From contig JAULSN010000001.1 in assembly GCA_033439765.1 (NCBI GenBank), forward strand, positions 4,216,001 to 4,280,000: a stretch of DNA of 64,000 nt, given 5' to 3'. Numbering within the stretch: position 1 is the stretch's first letter; every line of letters starts with the position of its first letter. This stretch comes from Lasiosphaeria ovina (Eukaryota; Ascomycota; Sordariomycetes; Sordariales; Lasiosphaeriaceae). This document shows, piece after piece, positions 45,356 to 57,328 of this stretch. The notes beneath the pieces are model-generated. The model had not been told where the DNA came from. It worked only from the letters and a program-made list of their open reading frames with translations, and ran no database searches. The translations under genes were made by a program, and so were the position numbers.

Positions 45356-47213
45356 ATGGCCGCCATTGCACCAATGGACCTGGTGATGAAGGCCGGCCCT
45401 GCCTCCATTCCGCTAAAATGCACACTCTGCCCCAAGAAACCAAACTTTTCGGACCTTTCGCATCTTCTCACCCACATCTCCTCAAAGAGCCATCTGTCTC
45501 ACCGTTTCAAGATAGAACTCAGAGCACAGTCGGAGGGAGATGCGCGAGAAGCGATTCGGAAGTATGAGGAGTGGTATGCAGGCCATGGAATCATGAACCT
45601 TCTCGCAGAGCGCATGACCGCAAAGGAGCAAAAGAAACCCTCCAAAAGAGGGCGGTCCTCAAACGCCAATGTGAGTCGCCTCTGATTGTTTACAGATTAC
45701 ATGTGACTTTGGAAGATCTGAGAACTGAGAGGAAACTGAAATTTAGACCAAGACTCGGACCACCACAAGCCGCGAAGAATCTGTCAAGAGGGAGCCCAGA
45801 GAGTACGCTGAGCCTGCACCTATCCAAGTATCAGCTCAATGGCCTATTTCTACTCTGCACGGCTCTGCTCCACAACCTTCACACCAGTTTCCCGGCACCC
45901 GCCAAGGATATTTCGATAGCGCAGGCTTCCAGACCCCGGTTATGAAGCGCTCTCAGCCCGAATACTCCACCCCGAACACCCCCGACAACACGTTGGCCGT
46001 GATGAGAGCAAAATACAGGCGGTGGCCTTCTGAAACTGAGACGGAGACAACAGCAAGCGTGCTGCCTTCTGACGAGCAAGATGACAATGGTGATTTTGGA
46101 GACGAGGAAAATGATTCCAGCAAGTTGAAGGGAATCAGATACCCTGGCATGGGCCTCTTCGATTCCGCCAGCGAGTTGCAGAAAAGGAAGCGAAATCAAC
46201 GAAAGGACGAGTCTGTTCTGAAGAAGATGGCGCAGTCATCGTCCGGCATTGAGCCGACTGAGTTCGTGTGGACAGAGGGAGGTGTATTCCAACGAACTCG
46301 CGACATCTATGCCAGTCCCTCGATTGAGGGGAGCCCGGTTTGTCGAGCCCTGCACAATGCTTTCCAAAGCCTTTACATAACATTAGCTCTAACCTCTTAG
46401 TTTGGACAGGAGCGGAATTTAGGCGAGACCGACAATCACAAGAAAAAGAGAACCCGTCGCACGGCCACATCGGCGGCCGTCGCAACCAGGCCACGCCAGA
46501 CACGAGCATCGGCCAGAATCGCCCAAAGCAAGGCGACCTCCATAAACAAGAGCGCCCTCCGCGAGGACTCGCCACTCGGCCAAGACGAGCACGAAAACAG
46601 CCAGATCTCTAGCCATAGCCATGGGTCCGTCGAGAGTTTTGATGTGTTCCGCGACCCCCCGCAACCGAGCCCCAGCATGCCACGATTTGGACGCCAGGCG
46701 CTTGACTTTTCTAACCCCCAAGCTGACCGCACTGAGAGCCCTGTGGAGCAAGCAGGGTTAGTTTCCCCCTGACGCCCGCTTCGAATGCGGATAATTATCT
46801 GATCACCTGTCTCCAGTTTCGATCTCCGTCGACGCCCAGCTCTACAGTCCCTGAGTTCTAACATGTCGCTTGTCTCGCCAGCGTCAAAACCTGCAAAGGC
46901 GCTTACATTCTTTCCAGCTAGAGACAATGGGCCTCCTTCATTTTCGTCTCAACCTCATGTATCAAGCAATCCGTACTTCCAACACCAGCATAGTATGGGT
47001 GGCGGGACCTTCAACCCCCTTTGTGTTCAGTCGAGGAATGGATACTTCCACCCCTACTACCAGGGTTACGGGGCTGATCCCAAGCCACCCAACGCGGGAT
47101 TTCAGCCTGTCAACACGTTGAATCAGAATCTGGGAAGCATGGCCTTCAACTCCTTTACCACGCCATACTCGTCCGATTCCCCCCATGAACGCGGTCATGA
47201 TTTTGACATGTAA
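45356..47213 (+). CDS. U1-like C2H2 zinc-finger protein, function unknown
   Basis: Four exons: 45356-45670, 45747-46337, 46401-46756, 46817-47213 (introns 76, 63 and 60 nt); 552 residues. A single finger near the N-terminus: Cys 22, Cys 25, His 40 and His 46 (LKCTLCPKKPNF ... LTHISSKSHLSHRF), a C-X2-C-X14-H-X5-H spacing that fits U1/matrin-type fingers, which bind RNA or DNA, better than the classical C2H2 type. The rest is low in order: an acidic stretch (SDEQDDNGDFGDEENDSS), a basic patch (HKKKRTRRTATSAAV) that could be a nuclear signal, and a C-terminus rich in Asn, Phe, Gln and Tyr. The frame closes only with these splice sites: each junction keeps one continuous frame to the TAA at 47213. 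A nuclear regulator or RNA-binding protein is plausible but not shown. Confidence 0.8.
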
Positions 47214-48456
47214 TTTTGGTTCGAACTCTCCCGTGCCATGAGCATCTCGTTCTATGGTGCCCACTTGGTTGCGACGGACAGTAATCCATTGGCTTGAACA
47301 ACATCAACGTATGGAGTGTCTTAAAATCCCCCGGGACACATATCGTTCACTTGATTATTCCGCGTCAAGTTCAACAAAATATAACGCTCTTGGCGGCACT
47401 CAACTCGGAAAGGGCGGGGACCTGCGAAAAACATTTAAGTCACGCTCTCGCCGTCCTGCCCGTTGTTGAGATTGGCGACATATCGGTATCGGTGGTCTTG
47501 CATGAGAATAAAAGTTTGCTTTGATTTAGCTCACTCAATTTGCCCAGCTGCATCCCTTTAGTGGATATTTGGTTGTCTCATGGCGAGCGGGAATGGGCGT
47601 GTTTCTCATGAAAAGTCTCTGAAGGGCACACTGGCTGGGTCACAAAAGAGCGGGATGCATGTTTGCGATCATGGACTACAACCTACGCGACTGCATGATC
47701 TTCTTTAGTTTTTCACCTTCCCTCATCTTCTAAATATCCCATGGCATTATGGGCCACAGGGGAGACAAACGTCACGGCATCTTAATTTAGACGAGGGTTT
47801 GGTCGATAATAGCTCGCTATAGAGATGAACGAAATAGTTTTTCATTTCACATGTTTTACCTGAGGACATGGCAGGCAACGACTGGTTCATGTCACATACA
47901 ACGCTGCATCAATAAGGGCAAAATAGTGATTGTATTAGGAAGAAAAGAAGGTGGGCAGAGGCCAGATACCCAAAATATATAGGCAAATCTGACCTTTGTT
48001 CTTGATGCTTTGTGTGATTTGGCAGATGCGCCACTTACGCCTCAATGCGGCTTCTTCCGATAGTTCATGCTACTAAATGCGTATTGAGTGATAACGCTTG
48101 AAGTATCATGTAGTTTCTGGCCACGGTCAACAATGCGGTCGACAATCGAGTGACGAAGCGCACTTGTAAGAGCACGAAGAGATAAGACAGAAGAGCACGT
48201 AATTGAGATGACTTCAAATCGGAAAAAGGAATCTTTCATCAGAACCAATTACTTTCCACGAATCGGACAATTAATTAACCTAAAACTAACACCCCTTCCT
48301 TTTTGCCTTTCAGCCGCCCAACTCTAACCTAAACCAAAGGCAACACAATAACAGACAGACAGTCAGGCATATCTAAACCAATACTTTCTTTTGTACAGCG
48401 GCAAGCACAAAAAGCTGCCGTTGGGTACATAACACGATGTGCTACCCATTCATGAT
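47214..48456. other. Convergent 3' flanks zinc-finger gene and MSH3
   Basis: 1.2 kb, AT-rich, with no supported gene. Confidence 0.45.
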
Positions 48457-51400
48457 TTATAGCTGCTCCAAGCTCGAGATCAGATGGTCAAGCTGGTCGG
48501 GCCCGTCACGCAGCACGTCCTCGAGCAGCTTGGCCGCTCCGCGCAGGCGGCGGCCGTTCATCTCGTCCTCGAGCTGGCGCGACTTGAGCGCGGCGACGGC
48601 CAGGACCTTGCGCGGGATGCGGGCGAGGCGTGCCACATTCAGCCCGTAGGAGCGGTGGGCGACGCCCTCGGCGACTTCGTACAGGAAGGTGATTTCGTCG
48701 TCGTTGTCGTCGTCGTCGCCGCTGTCCATATCCCCTGTTTTGCTGTCGGCGATGGGCTTCTTGGTCTTGTCGTCGGCGGTGCCACGGCGCTGCGCCGTGA
48801 AGCTCATGTGGACGCACTTAATACGGCCGTCGCCGAGGCCATCGGCCACGCGGGCGAGGTTCTGGTAGTGCGTGATGAAGAGGGTCAGGCACTTGGTCTC
48901 GCGGACTACGTGCTCGAGCACGGCGTGGGCGATGGCGGCGCCGTCGTGGGTGCTCGTGCCGCGGCCGAGCTCGTCGAGCACGACGAGGGAGCGTGGCGTC
49001 GCGGAGCGCAAGATGGCGGCTGTCTCAGACACCTCGACCATGAAGGTGCTCTCGCCGGCGAACAGGTTGTCGCGCGCGCCCATACGGGTGTGAATGGCGT
49101 CGGCGAGCGTCAGCGTCATGGCAGCTGCGGGCACGAAGGAGCCGACCTGGGCGAGAAGCACGAGCAGCGCAACGGCGCGGACGTAGCTCGACTTGCCGCC
49201 CATGTTGGGTCCCGTGATGAGGTGCGCGAGCGGTGCGGGCGCCGTGAGCGACGTCGTGAACGGAATGTAACCATTGGGCAGGGTGTGCTCGGCGATCGGG
49301 TGGCGGCCCTCGGCGATTGTGATGGTCGGCGGCGCTGAGTCTGGAAGGAAGGTGGGCTTGCTGTAGCCTGGCAACGCGGCAACTTGGGCAAATGAGAGCA
49401 GGCAGTCGAGTGTGGCGAGCGAAGCAATAGCGTCACGGAGGGGTTGGTATTCGGCCGCGATGGACTGGAGCAAGTCCTTGAAGGCGGCATCACAGGCAGC
49501 GGCAAGGGCCTCCCGGTGCTGGTCGCGCTCGCTGATCCAGCTCATGACTTGCGGCGTGTGGAAGCGCGACACCTTTTTGGTGCCGCTAATTTTGGCCCAC
49601 GAGGCAGGGACGCGCTTGAGATCGGAATTTAAGACTTCGATCAAGTACTCGATGCCAGCGACCGTAACATAAGTGATTGGCGTCTTCCTCGACAGCTTTG
49701 CGGCCGCGTCTTTGAGGTGAGCATCGAGGTCCTGCTCAACAGCTGCGATGCCGAGCTTGTGGTTTGTGATGTCGTCAGTCTCTTCTTCGTCCCTGAAGAA
49801 TGTGTACTTGTCGTCCTTCTTCGCGGCTTCAGGATTGATTTTGTCGAGGTACGAGGTTAGAATATCCCCGATTGCAGGAAGCGAGCAGATTGCCTCGCTA
49901 ATCAGCGGCGACCGGAAGCCCGTATCGGCTGGGGACTTGACCCGGGCAAATTCCATAGAAACCTTCTGTAATGTCTTGAGTGTCGACAGAAGCTCGGGCC
50001 GAGTGCACTTTCCGTAGTATATGCGGATGAGACTGCGCTCGAGATCCGCCTTGATTGACTTGAGCATACCAACCAGCTTATCCACCTTGGAGGTGGACTG
50101 GCTCTCAAGAAGCTCTTCGACGGCGGCCACGCGCTCTTCAACTCGTTTCTGGTCGAGCAAGGGCCGGCCAATCCATTTCCTCAACTGTCTCTGGCCAAAG
50201 CGGGTTTGAGTTTTGTCGAGCGCCCACAGGAGGCTCCCCTTTTCCGAGTGGTCGGTTGCGTTTCTGTACACTTCGAGGCTTTCCAGCGTTGTCCCGTTGA
50301 TCAACATGTGCTGCCGCGTGCTGAAGGACTGGAAATACTTTGTGAGGTCGAAAATATGTTCTAGGCCGTACTCGGTCAGGTGCTTGATCATGGCTGACAG
50401 ACATATCGTGACAGCCTCTGGCAGCTTCAGAACCTTGTCTAGGAGGGCAGCCGTGCGTTCATCATTGTCCTTCATCTTGCCGGCGTAGAATTGCGTGACA
50501 TGCGAGGACGCCTCTACCGCCATAGTCTTGCTCTTGGGAATGCGTTCCACGCGGCTCCTGTCACCAAAGACATTGGTTCTGCTGCCGGACAGGTGCTGCA
50601 CGAGCTTGTCGGTGGCCTTGGTGAGCTCGCCGACAATGAGAAACTCGCATGGGGAGATGTGGAGCAGCCGTGTCTCAATGTCACGCCTCATGAATCCGTC
50701 TTCAAAGTTATCGTAAATGATGTCGCCCGTCGCAGGCTGCACGGCAATGATTCCCACGTCAACCTTCTCATCAGTTCCCGAACCTTTAGCGGGCGACTCG
50801 GTGAGACAGAGCAAATAGCCCCCCGATGGAGCCCCTGTATTCTCGCTAGCCTGATCAAGCTCGCCGGTCTCATCAACATAGGTGCCCTTGGTGTAAACGC
50901 TCGTGAGCTTTCGAACAAAAGGAGCATTGCGGTTGTCTCCAGCCTTCTTTAGGGCTGCCGTCTCGATCTGCCGGACGACGCCGACTTTATGGCCAGCGGC
51001 GACAAGACGCTTTGCATGGACGGACAAACGATGGACAGGTATGCTTGCAGAAGCAAAGCGATCAATGTGAGCTTCGGAAGGATCTTCTGCGGGGTTAGCC
51101 AAGATACTGGTATATATGCTTTGGAGTGCAGATCAAAGAGGCCAGCTGGTCCCACTCACGTTCGTCATATCTAAACTTGCCGGGGATGCACATTATGCTT
51201 AACTCTTTTGCGGCTATGCGAGCATCTTCGCCAAAGAACCTGAATTTGTAGCCGACTTCGACAATCAAGAGCGTGTCCATGTGCTTCCTCTTGATCTCGA
51301 GGAACTGCATCTCCATTGGCGTTAGCTTGCCTGTCTTGGCCCCCTTTTTCTTGGTTTTGGACGGCGGTGCCGGTTCTTCCTCGTCGGCATCATCATCGTC

Positions 51401-51997
51401 TTCGCCGTCTTCGCCCTGCACGGCAGCCGTGTCGGCATCGGCTTGGAAGTTGCGCCTCCTGATCATGGCCATGCTATCGGGGTGGCCGAGCTTCTTGACG
51501 AACTTCTTGTGCAGTGCCTCTTTCTCACGTCGTGTCGCCGCATTTTGATCTCCGTCTTCATCATCACTCTCGTGCCTGCCTCCGCTTGAGCGAGCGGTAG
51601 CCGCAGCGGCAGCATCGTAGATATATCGCTCCGTTCTGCCGCTCGGGTTTGGAAGCTCGGCGGTGGAGGCGCAAGCGGTTGCAGGCGCCTTGGCTGCTGG
51701 CTTCGAGGGCGTGTCGTCTCCGGCCCTGATGACGCCAGCTGCAGACCCCGCCTTGGTACGCTTCTTGGCACGATCAGGACTCTCGTTTCCTTTATCGGTA
51801 TTCTCTTGAAGGGGCCGTTTTCGGCTAGATTCTGGCACGGGCGAGGTTTTGGCAGCTGGAACTGGATCGGAGTCCTGGGGTTTGGGGCGGGCCGGGGAGC
51901 TCTGCAGCCTCTGGGTGAGGCCATTGACGGTTTTGGGTGTGAAAAAACTGGTGAGAGAAGCCTGTCTCTTCTCTAGAGGTTTTGAAGAGCCCGCCAT
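48457..51997 (-). CDS. MSH3: DNA mismatch repair protein MSH3
   Basis: Partner of MSH2 in MutS-beta, which recognises insertion/deletion loops of several nucleotides. Two exons, 51997-51160 and 51086-48457 (73-nt intron); 1155 residues. A PCNA-binding PIP box, QASLTSFF (residues 12-19), sits at the very N-terminus as in other MSH3/MSH6 proteins. A disordered Lys/Ser/Pro-rich region follows, then the mismatch-binding MutS I domain ([35 protein letters not shown]). The splice restores [20 protein letters not shown]. Connector, lever and clamp domains fill the middle. The ABC ATPase carries Walker [14 protein letters not shown] (about residue 904), the signature [10 protein letters not shown], and Walker [26 protein letters not shown] and the loss of the MSH6-type Phe-X-Glu context support MSH3. 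The upstream region carries an ACGCG cluster. Confidence 0.95.
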
Positions 51998-54900
51998 GTC
52001 GAGAGTCGATAGAATCGGTTGTAATATCGGGGCTTGGTGATGTCACAACGCGTGCTGCCGGCCCCATTAACGCGCTTGGATCCAGCAAAGATTGGGAGAC
52101 GCGGAATGTCATACGCGAGTCCCAGCGGTTGGCGCCCTGGCACAGCAGTAGCGAAGTGCGAACTCACCTGATCCGGGGGCCCGTGCTTTCGACTTCGCGC
52201 CCATCATTGGTTCCAGGCTGTCTTGGTGGAACCATACAGGCTGAAACTGAAGTGTACCTAGTACAACTTACACACTCATAACCCCTTAGTAAGGTAAATA
52301 CGACATAACTCCCAACGACTCGGAAGTAGTCCCAACTGATCCTTTCTGTACTGCATCACGGTCATCTCCATTCATCTCTGTCAAAACATTTTTGAAGATT
52401 TCTGCAGCTCAAAGTGACGAGCCATTAGTGCCTGGTGCATAAGGAAGTTCCTGGATGCCGAGGTCACATCGCAGACTTCCGTACGTTCTCAATGGAAACC
52501 GTAGTGCTCCGTAGCTACTCGGAGATTCCATCGAGAGATGGACGCAACCATGTCCCAAGAGGAGCGAAGAAACCCCCTTGATTGCCCGAGGCAATGCACG
52601 GCGGCGTTCCTGGGTCGCATTGATTAAGTTGATAATTGCCCGGAGCGCTTTCGACCCCGTTCAGGTTCCCGGAACAGTTGGAGGGTCGCCTATAATGTCG
52701 GCGATCTGGGAACTTAACGGATGCCCTCTCGCTTTTCTACCTTGATGTTTCAGCTTCTCCCTCCAGGATAATAGCTGGTGGAACATAGCTAAGGTATATT
52801 ATGTACATTCGCACCTTGGGTCCAAACTTCTTGCCATCCACGGAATGGGTGTAAGTGAGTCTCTGTCGCTGGGTGTGACATGCTATACTTGCCAATGCAC
52901 GCCGATCTGGGCCGCGTTTCGATGCTTTCTTCCTTGCACAAAGCACCACCCAGAGTCACCATGTCGTTGCCCTTTTGGTCTATTCGTACCAGAAGGCCCC
53001 GCGCTGCGCTTGCCGCCGGGGACGGAGGGTTTCTTTTTTTCTTTTTCTTTTTTCTTTTTGGTTTTTCGAGACCTCAATATTGTTGCAGCAAGCCGACCTT
53101 GCCACCGTCCCATGTACTGATGGCACCACGGGTACGGCGCCGGCCTTGTGCCCAGAGCCGGGCCCTTCAGGCTAAAACCATTGGCCAAGACGGGTAATAC
53201 GGGGCTCCGACATGGCTTTTCCACTTGACACCACGAACCGCATGGCAATCTAGAACTACAATACGTAGTACCTCAGCTTGCTACGCGGCCTTCTATTTTC
53301 CGCAAGCGCCGCCGCCGTGACCTAGGTCGTGGCGCCGTACCGTACCAAGGCCCAGGACCGAAGGCGTGTCGTGGGTTTGGCCCCGGGTTTGCGGGAGCGT
53401 TCCCCTTTGGAATTGGACCACCCCGGTCAATTCCATGCCCAAACACCATCCCATCCAATCACCAACCGACTGCTGCACATAGAGTACCTGCCTACAGTAC
53501 CTACAGTACCTACATGTATCTCTGCAAGCACCTTCCATTGTTAAAGATGTGGCATGTCATGTACTTATACCCCTCTATCGTGGGATGCTCTTTCCCTTCC
53601 AAGGTGTGGGCTGCTGCGGGGCTGTTGCCATAGATCACACCTACTCCAAATCTCTTGCTCCAGACTGTGTCTCCGCGGACCTCATCATGACAACCTGGAA
53701 GGTACTAAGGTACCTTTGTTGGCTAATAGCTTGAAGCTTTTGCCTGGTTCCACGACTTTGGCAGCTTGACACTCGGCATACCAGAGGCTTCTTTGTGTGT
53801 GCCAGGCTGACGATCAATGATTACAAGCTGTCGGCGCCCATCAGACCAGTCCATGCACTGTACTTGGCAAATACATACGACCAAAACGAAACAAGACGCG
53901 TCTGAGCCGTAGTCTCGGGCTGCGTTTTTTCTTGACGCGGTGCGGCGAGCTTGGGTCCCAATATTGGCTCTACATGGCATAATGATGCGACTGCTGTGCA
54001 TTCATCTTCATCTAGCTAGCACGGCACAATCAATCCCATGGACCCAGCAAGCGACAGACCACAGAAGACCACACCCACGTCGGAGAGCCCATCGGGGAGC
54101 CAACCCAAGCTGGCTATATTGCCTAATTGAGGCGGGCACCACCTTTCTCTTCGCAACACCTCCGAGGCCACAACCGTCAGTGGCGACCCCGAGCATGTGT
54201 TGCTATGCACTCACGCAAGAGAGGCGAGCTAGGGCAGGTGTGGACTGACTGGTCGAAGTCGTCATGGAGGCAGACAATCGACTCCCATCATGTCCGGATA
54301 CGGCCAAGACTCGTGAGCATGCGCGCCACCAAACATGGCAGCCATGCAATGGAAGCGCGCCTATGCAAGATCTGCTCGTCGGACCGCTTCTGCCGCCGCC
54401 ACACGATTGGCACAATGTGGCGGCACAGCACGGAATTGCGGATAACCCACTCGCCTCACGCCCGATACTGACGGGGCCTCGACGCAACAGCCGGTCCGAT
54501 CCCAAAGCCAGGAGAACCCCAGCTGCACAGGTTGGCTTGTTTCTCTCTCGCGCCTCCGGACCCCCCCGCCAAGACCCGGATGAGAGTCAAAGGTGGTGGA
54601 GGTTGCAGAAGTTGGGGAAGTTTGGAGAGAGTAGAGTACCTGGTGGCTGGCAGGGGACCGTCATCGGAAATAGACGCACTCCCAGTGCGTCTGATCGCCC
54701 CTATCCTCCCAAACACCAACTGCATGGGACCTAGTCCAGCTTGATAGCCGCCAGTCTCTCGCGTTTGTCCACTGTCCTCTGTCTACTGTCTGCTGTCTTC
54801 TGTTCATGTTGGTTCTCCCATTCTCTGCCCAGCTACAGCAGCAGCAAGCAAGTGCTCCCATGACATGATATTAGCCTCATTGACAGGCCATCTGCGTCTT

Positions 54901-55422
54901 ACCAGCCCGGCGAGACTGGCGGGATCTAGCGGGAGCCCAGATTGACAATCTGCTGCCGCGCATATCTGTTGCAACTTGTGGCTCTCTGCTCCCGGCGTGG
55001 GTCCAATGTCCTATTTACAGACATAATTGGACGCTCGCCGTGGAATCATGGACTGGAACCGGGACTGCGCCGGTTGGCTAAGCTTCTATGCAGCGAACTA
55101 GCCCATACTGCCCCCATCGAGCTTGCAACTCTCTCCACAGCTCCCGGCGCCCCTCTCCGGCCCGCTTGTCCGTCGAGGTTCCTTTACGTATCTTTGTAGA
55201 CCTTACCAAGTGTGGGACGTTCTCGTCTGTGTCTTTAAAACCCCATTAAACCTCTCGAGCTGGACTCGCTTTCTTAGTCGCCCTCCTTCCCCTTCCCCCA
55301 TCAGCCTCTTCTTTCCCGGGTCCAAGGAGACGGGTCAGACCACTCCGGAGCCACCCAACAAGTGCGGCCGCTCTTCTTTGCCCAACCAACCACCACACCA
55401 GCCTGACCGGCAAACAGTCAAC
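51998..55422. other. Long intergenic region, no gene recognised
   Basis: 3.4 kb between the divergent MSH3 and sugar-porter genes. The first 120 bp carries the ACGCG cluster. The remainder has only short, feature-less frames. A T-rich run lies near 53.03-53.06 kb, and the last 250 bp before the porter ATG is pyrimidine-rich, like a leader. Confidence 0.45.
52048..52117. promoter_or_regulatory. ACGCG (MCB/MBF-type) cluster upstream of MSH3
   Basis: A perfect MCB palindrome ACGCGT at 52048-52053, 51 bp upstream of the MSH3 ATG, followed by ACGCG cores at 52070-52074, 52099-52103 and 52113-52117. Four cores in 70 bp is far above chance for a 5-mer. In yeasts, MBF binds these and activates DNA synthesis and repair genes at G1/S. 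Confidence 0.6.
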
Positions 55423-57328
55423 ATGGGCATTCTCGACAAGAAGCCTCAGGCCGAGGCGTACGAAGCTGCCACGGCCGAGGCGCCTCAGTTTGAGCATGTC
55501 GAGTGGAGGAAAGACCCTGGCCTCCGCAAGCTGTACTTCTATTGTGTTATTCTCTGCGTCGCCTCCGCCACCACCGGCTACGATGGGTAAGTGGCTGGCC
55601 AAGCTCGTAATTGCTTCTATTGTCGGGGCTCTGCTAACCCGCCTCTTCTCTTTCTTTCCCTCGCGACAGCATGTTCTTCAACAGTGTGCAGAACTTTGAA
55701 GTGTGGAAAGACTTCTTCGGACATCCAGAGGGATCGACGCTGGGTCTCCTCGGTGCCCTTTACCAGATTGGTAGCTTGGTTTCCATCCCGTTGGTGTAAG
55801 TGCCAAATTTAATCCGACAGAGACATGTCTCGAGGCTCACGCGTGACTGCTATAGTCCACTCTTCACCGACAACGTTGGCCGCAAGATCCCCATCGCCAT
55901 TGGCTGCGTTATCATGATTGTCGGCTCGATCCTACAAGGAAGTTGCCAGAACATTGGCAGTACGTTTACATTGGTATTGCGGCCTGTGTGCACAGAGGTC
56001 CTGGTTGGCTGATGATTCTTTGTTCGCAGCGTTTATGGGTGGCCGTGTCCTTCTGGGCTTCGGAAACAGCCTGGCCCAGATTGCGTCTCCCATGCTTCTT
56101 ACCGAACTGTGCCACCCCCAGCACCGTGGACGTCTCACCACGGTCTACAACTGCCTGTGGAATGTCGGCGCCCTGTGTAAGTTGTTCTTGACTCCCACAG
56201 CATAGGAATAGCGGATGGTGTGATAGTTTGTGGCTAACGGGGAACAGTGGTTGCTTGGATCTCGTTTGGTACCGCCTATACCAAGAACGAGTGGTCGTGG
56301 CGTATTCCGGCTCTGCTGCAGGCCCTTCCCTCGGTGATCCAGCTCGTCTTCATCTACTGGGTGCCCGAGTCGCCCAGATACCTAATGGCCAAGGACAAGC
56401 ACGACAAGGCATTGGAGATCCTCGCCAAGTACCACGCCAACGGGAACAAGAACCACCCCACTGTGCTTTTTGAGTACCGCGAGATCAAGGAAACGATCCG
56501 TTTGGAAATGGAAGTCAAGACAAACAGCAGCTACGCCGACTTCTTCCGGACCAAAGGCAACCGTTACCGCTTCGTGGTTCTCTTGTCTCTCGGCATCTTC
56601 AGCCAGTGGTCTGGCAATGCCATCATCTCCAACTATTCCAATCTGCTGTACACGACGGCCGGAGTCACGGACGAGACGGCCAAGCTTGGTCTCTCTGCTG
56701 GTCAGACCGGGCTATCCCTCATTGTCTCGCTCACCATGGCTCTGCTGGTTGACAAGGTCGGGCGTCGGCCCATGTTCCTCGCCGCCACGGGTGGCATGTT
56801 CGTGACATTCGTGCTCTGGACGCTGACTTCGGGCCTGCACGACGAGTACAACTCGCCCGGCGCCGGCCAGGCCATGATCTTCTTCATCTGGGTTTTCCAA
56901 ATCTGCTACTCGCTCGCGTGGTCCGGCCTTCTTGTCGGCTACGCCATCGAGATCTTGCCGTACAAGCTGCGCGCCAAGGGTCTCATGATTATGAACGTCT
57001 CGGTGCAGTCGGCGCTCACGCTGAACACGTACGCAAACCCGCTCGCGTTCCAGTACTTTGATGGACACAGCTGGAAGTTCTACCTCATCTATACGGTGAG
57101 TATTTCATCCTCGAATCGTGTGACATTACGCGTGGTTGCTGAATTTTATCTCTACAGTGCTGGATCTTCCTCGAACTCGTCTTTGTCTACTTCATGTACG
57201 TCGAGACAAAGGGCCCTACCCTCGAAGAGCTTGCCAAAGTCATCGACGGCGACGAGGCCGAGGTTGCCCACGTGGACATCCACCAGGTCGAGAAGGAGGC
57301 GCAGATCAACGAGGAGAGGGTTGCCTAG
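55423..57328 (+). CDS. MFS sugar porter (hexose/lactose-permease-like)
   Basis: A plasma-membrane sugar transporter of the sugar-porter family; the substrate cannot be told from sequence. Six exons: 55423-55586, 55670-55795, 55856-55959, 56030-56176, 56248-57095, 57158-57328; 519 residues with 12 predicted membrane helices. Family motifs: GYDGMFFNS after helix 1, DNVGRKIPIAIG (loop 2-3), GRVLLGFGNSLAQIASPMLL, ELCHPQHRGRLT, PESPRYLMAKDK, DKVGRRPMFLAATGG (loop 8-9) and VETKGPTLEEL at the end. The short cytoplasmic N-terminus (MGILDKKPQAEAYEAA) and the C-terminal coil rich in Glu and Val are typical of fungal lactose-permease-like members. The many short introns at conserved positions support the model. 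It stands alone in a gene-poor stretch with no neighbouring catabolic gene. Confidence 0.92.
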
